Below the pieces are notes generated by a model, which saw only the letters and a program-made list of their open reading frames with translations, was not told the DNA's origin and did no database searches. From Phytoactinopolyspora halotolerans (GTDB lineage: Bacteria > Actinomycetota > Actinomycetes > Jiangellales > Jiangellaceae): a stretch of 64,000 nucleotides of DNA. The first letter of the stretch is position 1, and every line of letters starts with the position of its first letter. A program made the translations under genes and the position numbers. The stretch spans positions 1 through 64,000 of the forward strand of contig NZ_JAAGOA010000025.1 in NCBI RefSeq assembly GCF_010550675.1, in the 5' to 3' direction. This document shows, one piece after another, positions 8,037 to 15,257 of this stretch.

Positions 8037-9053
8037 TCAGTCGCGCACATCGAGGTACTCCCGGATCGGCTCCGGATCGGCGCGATCGAAACTCGGGCCG
8101 GGTGTGAGGTGGTAGTACTCGCCTGGGTCTTCGCCGTCGCGGATGGCTCTGGCTATCTCGATCGACTCCAACGCCCACGTCCGCGCGTCCTGGCCGGTCA
8201 CCTGCTGAACGACGCCGTCCGGCTCGAGCAGCAGGTCAGCCACGGTGGGGTTGATGCCAATACCGAACACCACGGTCTTCCCGGCGTTGCCACGGGCACG
8301 GATGGCGTTGGCCGCGGCGATGACACCGTCCTCGTTCTCGGCGATGAACACGTCCAGGTCGGGGTTCGCGGCGAGGATCGACGTGGCAACCGGGGTGGCC
8401 TTGTCGACCACGAAGCCCTCCTGAGCGGCGACCACGTCGGCGTCCACCGCCGACAGCGCCTCGTCCAGACCTTCCCGCCGTTGCTGACAGACCTCGTAGG
8501 TCTCGCAGGTCAGGTAGGCGACCGTAGCGGAGCCGCCCAGGTTTTCCTCGATGTAGCGGGCTGCCGCCTCGCCCGTCGTGGTGCCGAGCTCCTTCTGGTC
8601 GTTCGTGACGAACGCCTCGGTCAGCTCCTGGTCGTCCGGCGCGTTGACACACGTGTTGTAGCAGATGACGGGGACGCCAGCGGTTTTCAGCCGGTTGAGC
8701 GCCGCGACTGACCCGGTCGGCGAGACGACACTGGCCATCACCAGGTCGACCTTCTTGGTAGCGAACGCCGACATGAAGCGGTCTTCCTTGGCGGCGTCGT
8801 TGCTGACGTCTTGGATGTCGAAGACCATGTTGTGCTTCGGCCCTTCCGCTTCGAGCGTCGCCGCGAACTCGGCAAGCGTCCCGGTCGGGAACAGTGTGGT
8901 CACACCGACGACCATCGGCTCAGTGTCTGACGTGCCCTCCTGGGCGCTCGCCGACGCGGAGTCGTCCGATGCGGAGCAGCCCGCGACGGCGAGCACGGCG
9001 AACATGACGGCGGATGTGGCGGCCGCACGGGGCCGCGTTCTGGTTCGGCGCAT
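8037..9053 (-). CDS. Sugar ABC transporter substrate-binding lipoprotein
   Basis: 338 residues. The N-terminus has Arg-rich positive residues, a hydrophobic segment and a lipobox ending AVAGC, so it should be exported and lipid-anchored. The mature part begins PMVVGVTTLFPTGTLAEFA and has the two-lobed RbsB-like pattern (NDAAKEDRFMSAFATKKVD, ALNRLKTAGVPVICYN, AENEDGVIAAANAIRARG). Cysteines in CYNTC and in LTCETYEVC may form a disulfide. It sits 32 bases after the permease gene. Specificity is unknown; the kinase and aldolase in the same operon suggest a short-chain sugar or polyol. Confidence 0.88.
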   Translation of the reverse strand: MRRTRTRPRAAATSAVMFAVLAVAGCSASDDSASASAQEGTSDTEPMVVGVTTLFPTGTLAEFAATLEAEGPKHNMVFDIQDVSNDAAKEDRFMSAFATKKVDLVMASVVSPTGSVAALNRLKTAGVPVICYNTCVNAPDDQELTEAFVTNDQKELGTTTGEAAARYIEENLGGSATVAYLTCETYEVCQQRREGLDEALSAVDADVVAAQEGFVVDKATPVATSILAANPDLDVFIAENEDGVIAAANAIRARGNAGKTVVFGIGINPTVADLLLEPDGVVQQVTGQDARTWALESIEIARAIRDGEDPGEYYHLTPGPSFDRADPEPIREYLDVRD

Positions 9054-9085
9054 CGTTGTGCCTTTCTCTCGACTGAGGACAGCTC

Positions 9086-10144
9086 TTACCGGCCGGCGGC
9101 CAGCAGAGTGGGACGCGGTCTGCGGAAGACGCGGAACTTGGAGGAGGGCCGCGCCGCTCCGATCAGGACCGCGAGCAGGACCAGCACGCCGTTGGCGACG
9201 TACTGCGCATAGCTGTTGACGCCGAGGAGCACCATCCCGTTGTTCAGCGCCCCGATGAACAACACGCCGAGCAGCGTGCCGACCAGTGAGCCCCGGCCTC
9301 CGTACAGGTTCGCCCCGCCCACGATGACGGCGGTGATGACGGCGAACTCCACGCCGCCACCTATCGTGGGGTTGCCGGCGCCGAGCTGAGACGTCTGTAA
9401 CAGCCCGGATAGCGCCGCCAGCACGCCGGTGGTGGCGAACAGGATGATCCGCACGCGTCGCACCGGAATCCCGGACAACCTGGCAGCCTCGGCGTTGCCA
9501 CCGATCGCGTAGACGCTGCGACCGAACGCGGTGCGGTTGGCGACCACCCAGAACACCGCGAACAGCACGGCCATGATCAGGGCCGGAACCGGTATTCCGG
9601 CGACGTCACCGCTGCCTAGCCACGCGAAGCCGGGATCGCTGATCGGGATCGGTGTGGAGTCGGTCAGCAGCAGCGCCATCCCGCTCAGCGCGGAGAACAG
9701 CGCCAGAGTGACGATGAACGACGGTACGTTCAGGGCGGCGCGCACGAGTCCGGCACCCGCCCCGACCAACGCGCCGAGCAAGAGCACGCCGACCGCCGCC
9801 ACCCATAGCGGCCACGCCAGGTTCACCGCCAGAACGCCGAATACCGCTGAGCTGAAGGCGATCGCCGATCCCACGCTGATGTCGATCTCCGCCGCAACGA
9901 TCACGAGTGTCATGCCCAGGGCGATGATGCCGGTGTAGGAAGCCTGGCGGGCGATGTCCAGGAGGTTGCCGGTGGTCAGGAAGTTGGGTGCGGTCAGCGC
10001 GAGGACGACACAGGTGAGGATCAGCACGGCTCCGAGACCCACGTGTGCGGCGCCGGCCGCGGGACGGAGCCTGCTCAGCATGCCGCGTGCACCGGTCGCG
10101 CGCAGCGGGGCATGATCCAGGACGCGCTCTCGAACATTGGTCAT
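9086..10144 (-). CDS. Sugar ABC transporter permease, RbsC-type
   Basis: 352 residues, strongly hydrophobic, with about nine to ten predicted membrane spans. The N-terminal cytoplasmic tail is short. The family segment GMTLVIVAAEIDISVGSAI is followed by GAVLSALVGAGAG-like loops, NRTAFGRSVYAIGGNAEAA (the EAA-like coupling loop facing the ATPase) and GRGSLVGTLLGVLFIGALNNG. The start overlaps the ATPase gene's stop (ATGA). It forms the channel for the sugar captured by the lipoprotein encoded next. Confidence 0.9.
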   Translation of the reverse strand: MTNVRERVLDHAPLRATGARGMLSRLRPAAGAAHVGLGAVLILTCVVLALTAPNFLTTGNLLDIARQASYTGIIALGMTLVIVAAEIDISVGSAIAFSSAVFGVLAVNLAWPLWVAAVGVLLLGALVGAGAGLVRAALNVPSFIVTLALFSALSGMALLLTDSTPIPISDPGFAWLGSGDVAGIPVPALIMAVLFAVFWVVANRTAFGRSVYAIGGNAEAARLSGIPVRRVRIILFATTGVLAALSGLLQTSQLGAGNPTIGGGVEFAVITAVIVGGANLYGGRGSLVGTLLGVLFIGALNNGMVLLGVNSYAQYVANGVLVLLAVLIGAARPSSKFRVFRRPRPTLLAAGR

Positions 10145-11709
10145 GAGTTCGCTCCTCCCATGGCTAAGGCCATGACCTCGGATACGGACAGCTCGCTCAT
10201 CGGGCGGTCCGCGGCGACCGTGCCGTTCCGTAGGATCAGGACCCGGTCACAGACCAAACCCAGCTCCTCGAACTCCGAGGACGCGACGATCACACTCGCG
10301 CCGGCGGCCGCGGTGTCCCTGATGAGCTGGTAGATCTGGTCTTTGGCCTCGACGTCTACGCCTCGGGTGGGCTCATCGAGCAGCAGGATCCGGGCGCGGG
10401 CGTTCAGACACTTGCCGAGGACCACCTTCTGCTGGTTGCCGCCGGACAGAATTCCCACCGCCGTGGACAACTCCGGTGTCTTGATCGCCAGACGGTCACG
10501 GGTCGCCTCCGCCACGGCACGCTCGCGTCGGCGGGAGAGCATCCCTGCACGACGCACCCTGTTCATGCACGCCAGCACGAGATTCGACGAGACGCTCATG
10601 CCGAGCGCAAGTCCCGCGTGCTTGCGTTCTTCCGGGGCGAACCCGATGCCTGCACGGATGGCGGCTCGCGGACTCCGTGGCGCATACGAACGCCCGTCGA
10701 GCTCCACCGTTCCGCGCTCGGGGCGGTCCAGCCCGTACAAGCACCGCAGCAGCTCAGTCCGACCGGCACCGAGCAGGCCGGCCAGGCCGAGCACCTCGCC
10801 GGCGCGCAGCTCGAACGAGATATCCTGCAGCCGCGTTCCGTGGGCGAGACCCCGGACGGACAAGACAACGGGGTCCCGCGCAGATGAGCTCTCCGGCCGG
10901 TGGTTGTGAATTGCCCCGCCCGTCATCTTGACGACGATGTCCTGCGTGCTGACGTGTTCGATGGGCTGCGAGTCGACGTGCTCACCATCGCGGAGGACGG
11001 TCACGGAGTCGGCGACCTTGTGGATCTCATCCATCCGGTGCGACACGTAGATGACCGCGACGCCGGAAGCGGCCAACCGGCGCACCAGCGCGAGCAGTAG
11101 CTCAACGTCGTCGGCCGGCAACGAACTTGTCGGCTCGTCGAGGATGAGCACGTCCGGGCGGTAGGAGAGAGCCCGTGCGACCTCGACCGTCTGTTGTGCG
11201 GCGATGCTCAGGTGTGCCACCGGCACGTGCGGATCGATCTCCAGCTCGAGTTCGTCCAGATATGCCCGCGCATAGGCGGCGACCCCCGCCGGGCTGATCA
11301 GGCCGGCCCGCCGGGGAGCATCTCTCCAGCGGCCCAGCATGATGTTCTCAGCCACCGTCAGACCTGGGACCAGGCTCAGCTCTTGATGCACGGTGGCGAT
11401 GCCGTGGCGACGAGCGTCCGCGGGTGTGGCCATGCGCACCGCCTCGCCACCGACGAGCACCTGGCCCGAGTCCGGTTGTACTGAGCCGGACAGGATCTCG
11501 ACGAGGGTGGACTTGCCCGCGCCGTTCTTGCCCATGAGCGCGCGAACCTCGCCATGCGCCAGCGACAACGACACCGCATGCAACGCACGCACGCCGGGGT
11601 AGGACTTGCTCAGCTGCCTGACTTCGATGGCCGGGGCGCCGCCGTTCATGGCGGCGAGACCCCGGCGCGGTGCAACGGTTCTGACTCCACGGTTCATCTC
11701 CGACACCAT
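10141..11709 (-). CDS. Sugar ABC transporter ATPase, RbsA-type (double NBD)
   Basis: About 522 residues from the chosen ATG, with two nucleotide-binding domains in tandem. The first has Walker A GKNGAGKSTLVEILSG, the region LSIAAQQTVEVARAL, and Walker B VLILDEPTSSLP. The second has a degenerate P-loop GLLGAGRTELLRCLYGLD, an intact signature LSGGNQQKVVLGK and ILLLDEPTRGVD. This asymmetry is normal for RbsA/MglA proteins. It is the first gene of the leftward operon. Several in-frame ATGs (11709, 11697, 11649) are possible; the last would begin just before GGAPAIEVRQLSKSYPG. The upstream region holds AT-rich dyads, probably operators for the divergent regulators. Confidence 0.85.
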   Translation of the reverse strand: MVSEMNRGVRTVAPRRGLAAMNGGAPAIEVRQLSKSYPGVRALHAVSLSLAHGEVRALMGKNGAGKSTLVEILSGSVQPDSGQVLVGGEAVRMATPADARRHGIATVHQELSLVPGLTVAENIMLGRWRDAPRRAGLISPAGVAAYARAYLDELELEIDPHVPVAHLSIAAQQTVEVARALSYRPDVLILDEPTSSLPADDVELLLALVRRLAASGVAVIYVSHRMDEIHKVADSVTVLRDGEHVDSQPIEHVSTQDIVVKMTGGAIHNHRPESSSARDPVVLSVRGLAHGTRLQDISFELRAGEVLGLAGLLGAGRTELLRCLYGLDRPERGTVELDGRSYAPRSPRAAIRAGIGFAPEERKHAGLALGMSVSSNLVLACMNRVRRAGMLSRRRERAVAEATRDRLAIKTPELSTAVGILSGGNQQKVVLGKCLNARARILLLDEPTRGVDVEAKDQIYQLIRDTAAAGASVIVASSEFEELGLVCDRVLILRNGTVAADRPMSELSVSEVMALAMGGANS

Positions 11710-11736
11710 CGCGATCCAATCAGACGAAGGGTGTTC

Positions 11737-11764
11737 GATATTTCGTATTCCATGTCGAGATATC
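11737..11764. promoter_or_regulatory. Inverted repeat upstream of the ABC sugar operon
   Basis: GATATTTCG (11737-11745) and CGAGATATC (11756-11764) form a near-perfect dyad (one mismatch) with a 10-base spacer, in an AT-rich island 28 bases before the ATPase start. The right arm is part of the 13-mer CATGTCGAGATAT (11751-11763), which recurs with one change at 11969-11981 on the other side of the intergenic region. Symmetry and position suggest an operator for the LacI-like/IclR hybrid or the IclR regulator encoded about 1.5-3 kb to the right. Confidence 0.5.
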
Positions 11765-11968
11765 GACCAGACCCTAGAGTCGCCGTGGCGTGGTGTCAAG
11801 ATGCCTGAAACGCGGTCGTCACGCACAAGCAACGGCTACGTCGGCCCAATCTGCCTGCAAGAGCGCAGATACTCAGGGCATTCACCATGCACGGGCGAGA
11901 GAGCCGATGCTCGGATACCTTGACGGCCGAGACCCTCCGATCTAGGCTCTGTTCACCTGATCGACTTA

Positions 11969-11981
11969 CATGTCGATATAT
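11969..11981. promoter_or_regulatory. Second copy of the CATGTCGA-k-ATAT motif
   Basis: CATGTCGATATAT differs by one base from the copy at 11751-11763 and lies about 40 bases before the rightward VOC gene. Two matching sites flanking a divergent promoter region are typical for a shared regulator that controls both operons. No binding evidence is available from sequence alone. Confidence 0.45.
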
Positions 11982-12021
11982 GGAACGTTATAGTTTCACC
12001 TACCACTCGAAGGAGACCCCC

Positions 12022-12621
12022 ATGGTCACGACAACCCCGCAGATCGCCACCGAGGCCACACGCACCGGATCGGGACACGTTCCGCTCCCAGATACCGCCA
12101 TGAGCAACGACGAGCTCCGGGAGTTCAACCAGAACCGAAAGATCCAACAGATCGCCGTAGTCACACGTGACCTGTATCGAACGATGAAGGCGTGGGTGGA
12201 GACGCTCGGGATCGGACCATGGATCGTGTTCACCTTCACCGAGGAGACGGTCAAGGGTTTCGAAGTGAACGAGGAGCCGGTGACCGAGCCGTTCGAGTTC
12301 GTGATCGGCATTGCGCACGTGGGCGAGATCGACTTCGAGATCATCCAGCCCGTGCACGGCAAGAACAGCTACGAACGATTCCTCCGCGAACGGGGCGAAG
12401 GCGTACACCACATCAAGGAGCAGATCCACCCGGACAACGTCGAGGAGATCCTGGACACGTACCGGAGCAAGGGCATCGGCGTGCTGCAACACGGCAACTT
12501 CGATATCGACTTCCACTACAACATGGACACCGAACAGTCGGTCCGGTTCATCCTCGAGCTCGGCAACTGCCCACGGCTCGACATCTCGAAGATCGAACAC
12601 AGCATCTATCCGCCCGAATGA
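12022..12621 (+). CDS. VOC (glyoxalase-fold) family protein
   Basis: 199 residues preceded by AAGGAG (12009-12014). After a 35-residue lead the VOC pattern begins: KIQQIAVVTRDLYRTMKAWV, GPWIVFTF, then IAHVGEIDFEIIQPV and GEGVHHIKEQI. His and Glu residues lie where VOC enzymes bind metal (the conserved Glu in the EIIQP strand and the His pair in GVHHI). Family members include methylmalonyl-CoA epimerase and glyoxalase-like isomerases or lyases. It is the first gene of the operon divergent from the sugar transporter operon, so it may isomerise or cleave an intermediate of that pathway. The substrate is unknown. Confidence 0.75.
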   Translation: MVTTTPQIATEATRTGSGHVPLPDTAMSNDELREFNQNRKIQQIAVVTRDLYRTMKAWVETLGIGPWIVFTFTEETVKGFEVNEEPVTEPFEFVIGIAHVGEIDFEIIQPVHGKNSYERFLRERGEGVHHIKEQIHPDNVEEILDTYRSKGIGVLQHGNFDIDFHYNMDTEQSVRFILELGNCPRLDISKIEHSIYPPE

Positions 12622-12671
12622 GCGCCGCGCACACCGCTGGATTGCGCGCAGAACAGATCCGGAGGAACACG

Positions 12672-13073
12672 ATGTCCGCGTCCGCCAACAAGACGACAGT
12701 CCGCAGCTTCATCACGGCCATCAGCGACGGCGACATAGCGGCCGTCCGTGAATTGCTCACCGACGACGCAGTGTGGTGGCTGCCCGGCACGCTCCCGGTT
12801 TCTGGCCGATACGAGGGCCCCGAAGCCGTGGTCAACGACTTTCTCAGCCAGGGTTTGAACCTCTATCGACCCGGGTCTCTTACGTTCGAGATCACCAGCA
12901 TGATCGAAGAGGCCGGCTCGGTGAGCGTCGAGTGGACCGCCCGCGGACTCAGCGCGGCCGGTCGTGAGTACCAGAACTACTACAACGTGAACTTCACCGT
13001 TCGTGGTGGTCGAATCAGCGAGATCCGGGAGTACACAGATACCTTGTATGTCAGTGACGTCCTGTACGCATGA
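12672..13073 (+). CDS. SnoaL/NTF2-like protein
   Basis: 133 residues behind GGAGGA (12660-12665). The fold pattern is that of the NTF2/SnoaL superfamily: a helix with TTVRSFITAISDGDIAAV, then ELLTDDAVWWLPGTLPVSGRYEG, then FLSQG, and C-terminal strands ending RGGRISEIREYTDTLYVSDVL. Such proteins act as isomerases, cyclases or ligand binders; a catalytic residue cannot be assigned with confidence. It lies 50 bases after the VOC gene and 151 bases before the hybrid regulator gene. Its partnership with the VOC enzyme suggests a two-step conversion in the same pathway. Confidence 0.75.
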   Translation: MSASANKTTVRSFITAISDGDIAAVRELLTDDAVWWLPGTLPVSGRYEGPEAVVNDFLSQGLNLYRPGSLTFEITSMIEEAGSVSVEWTARGLSAAGREYQNYYNVNFTVRGGRISEIREYTDTLYVSDVLYA

Positions 13074-13224
13074 CCGTTCGGGCGTCGGCCGTTCGCGATA
13101 GGCTGTCCGCCCTTCGGCGAGGTCACCACCGCTGCCAATAGAATTTCGGCCAGGCACTCGACAATTCGAACGCAACGCGTGCTACGTCGCTCGTTCACAC
13201 CACGGAAGGGTATAGGCAACGAAC

Positions 13225-14340
13225 GTGTCCGAGTCCGACGAAGCTACCTCTGGCGGCGCGCCGCGAGGCTCGCGCGTGCCCGCGGTGACCCGCGCAGTCG
13301 AGGTGCTCGGGCACATCTCTCATCATGGCCCGCGATCCTTGGCCGAACTGGCCCGGCGGCTCGGTATCCCCAAGAGCAGTCTGTTGGGCATCTGTCAGAC
13401 TCTGGTCGACGACGGCTTCCTGTCTTACACCACGGATGGCCGGTATCGATTGGGGCTCGGGCTTGCTGAACTCGCCGACGCGCAGCGATCCCAGCCCACC
13501 AGGCCGGCTCGGATCGGGCTGACCGTACAGAACCTCACCAACCCGTTCTTCACGGTCGAGGTAGACGCCATCACGGCCGCCGCAGCAGAGCTGGGCGCAG
13601 AGGTGATCCTGCGAGACGCCGGTCAGGATGTCGCCACCCAGTGCGAGCATCTGAGCGCGTTCGTGGCGACTCCCGTCGACGCGATCATCCTCGACGCCGT
13701 GCACTCCGCCGACGTGGCCGGCGCCATCACCAGTGCTCAGGACGCGGGAATACCCGTGGTGGCCGTGAACGTCGGCGCCGCCCGTGCCGATGCCACGATC
13801 ACCACGGACAACGTTCAGGCCGGGCAGGTACTCGCTCGGTATGTCGGGAGGCTGCTCAACGGCACGGGAGCGGTGGCCATCGTCGATGGTCTACCGGTGA
13901 CGGCCGTCCGCGACCGGGTCGTCGGCTTCATTTCGACGCTGCGCGAGTTCCCCGGAATCACCGTGGCGAGGCGGGTTGGTGGTGACCACTCGGTGGAAGG
14001 GGGCGAGCACGCCGCGAAAGAGATGCTTGACCACACTGTTCCTGATGCGATCTTCACCATCAACGACCCCACAGCGCTCGGCGTCCTCAACGAACTGCAC
14101 GCGCGAAACCTCACTGTTCCGGTGGTCAGCGTCGACGGGGCGGCGGCCGCGGTGCAATCGATCATCCGTGGTGAGCCGCTCGTCGCCACGGCCGCGCAGG
14201 ACCCCCGTGAGTTGGGCCGGCTCGCCGTCATCGCGGCCACCGACCTGCACGCTGGACGGCCGTTCCGGCCGCGGACCAGACTTCTGCCGACGAATCTGAT
14301 CACTGCGGAGACCGTCCCGACCTATGAGCCTTGGGGATGA
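13225..14340 (+). CDS. Hybrid regulator: IclR-type HTH + RbsB-like sensor
   Basis: 371 residues from GTG. Residues about 18-82 are an IclR-type winged helix (VTRAVEVLGHISHHGPRSLA, LARRLGIPKSSLLGICQTLV). The expected IclR effector domain is absent. Instead, residues about 93-365 form a periplasmic-binding-protein/LacI-type sensor: IGLTVQNLTNPFFTVEVDAI, PVDAIILDAVHSADVAGAI, GIPVVAVNVGAARADATI, FTINDPTALGVLNELHARN. Normal LacI repressors have a LacI HTH and normal IclR proteins a GAF-like domain, so this is a domain swap. The sensor resembles the solute-binding protein of the facing ABC operon and probably binds the same sugar. Its stop overlaps the next gene (ATGA). Confidence 0.82.
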   Translation: MSESDEATSGGAPRGSRVPAVTRAVEVLGHISHHGPRSLAELARRLGIPKSSLLGICQTLVDDGFLSYTTDGRYRLGLGLAELADAQRSQPTRPARIGLTVQNLTNPFFTVEVDAITAAAAELGAEVILRDAGQDVATQCEHLSAFVATPVDAIILDAVHSADVAGAITSAQDAGIPVVAVNVGAARADATITTDNVQAGQVLARYVGRLLNGTGAVAIVDGLPVTAVRDRVVGFISTLREFPGITVARRVGGDHSVEGGEHAAKEMLDHTVPDAIFTINDPTALGVLNELHARNLTVPVVSVDGAAAAVQSIIRGEPLVATAAQDPRELGRLAVIAATDLHAGRPFRPRTRLLPTNLITAETVPTYEPWG

Positions 14341-15128
14341 CCATGCCTGCCAGTACCGGACGCTCACCCGCCGTGCGCCGTGCGACTCGAATCCTCACCG
14401 AACTCGCATCCCGCACCGACGCGTGCAGCGTCGCTGACCTGGCCCGGTTGACGGGTACACCGAAGAGCTCGGTCGCAGACATCTGCGGCGTCCTGATCGA
14501 GACGGGCATGGTCGGTCGTGAACTCGACGGCCGGCTCCGGCTGGGCGGTCGTATCGGTGATCTGGCCCGCGGGTTCGTCGGCGGGACCGACATCCTCGAG
14601 CGCTTCGAAGCGGAATGCGACAGGATACACGGCCTGGGCGACATGACCGTCGTGCTGGCGGTGCTCATCGACACCGACGTTGCCTATGTGGCGGTTCGCC
14701 GCAGCGGAGAACCGTTGCCGCTCACCTTGAAGCCGGGAATGCGACTTCCGGCCTGGTCCACCGGTACCGGATTGGCCCTGCTCAGCGACCTTCCCGACGA
14801 CACAGTGCGAGACCTGCACCAGCACGGACCGCCGCTGTCGCCCAGCGAGCGATCCTTCGACATGGACGAGCTTCTCACTGCCCTGTCCGTCGCGCGAGAT
14901 CGCGGATACGCGTCGAACGCGGACACCGGGGAGATGGCGTTGGCCGGCACGGCAGTGCTGGTCCACGGTTCGCAGGGCGCGATCGCAGCCGTCGGCTCGG
15001 TTTCGGCACTCGATCGCGGCCGAGACAGTGACCGGGATGCTGTGCTGGTCAAACAACTCGCACGGCGGCTCTCCGCCCTTGCCGGCATCAGGCGGCGCAC
15101 ACCAGGGACACTACCGTCCGGGGCCTGA
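14337..15128 (+). CDS. IclR-family transcriptional regulator
   Basis: 263 residues from the ATG that overlaps the previous stop (ATGA); an upstream TTG is less likely. The N-terminal winged helix is VRRATRILTELASRTDACSV then LARLTGTPKSSVADICGVLI, clearly a sister of the HTH in the preceding hybrid regulator. The C-terminal effector domain is the normal IclR type (DMTVVLAVLIDTDVAYVAV, LKPGMRLPAWSTGTGLALL, ARDRGYASNADTGEMALAG, LARRLSALAG). Two coupled regulators with related HTHs suggest they bind overlapping operators in the 11.7-12.0 kb intergenic region, responding to two ligands. Confidence 0.88.
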   Translation: MTMPASTGRSPAVRRATRILTELASRTDACSVADLARLTGTPKSSVADICGVLIETGMVGRELDGRLRLGGRIGDLARGFVGGTDILERFEAECDRIHGLGDMTVVLAVLIDTDVAYVAVRRSGEPLPLTLKPGMRLPAWSTGTGLALLSDLPDDTVRDLHQHGPPLSPSERSFDMDELLTALSVARDRGYASNADTGEMALAGTAVLVHGSQGAIAAVGSVSALDRGRDSDRDAVLVKQLARRLSALAGIRRRTPGTLPSGA

Positions 15129-15257
15129 CTACAGTGAGGATGGAACGCTCGGTGGCGCGTACGCGTTCACCAGAGCGGCTCAGACCGTAGACCGTGATCT
15201 GCCTGCCACACCTCGCCAAAGGAGAAGCCAACGACCGATCCCACCACGCCACTGACC

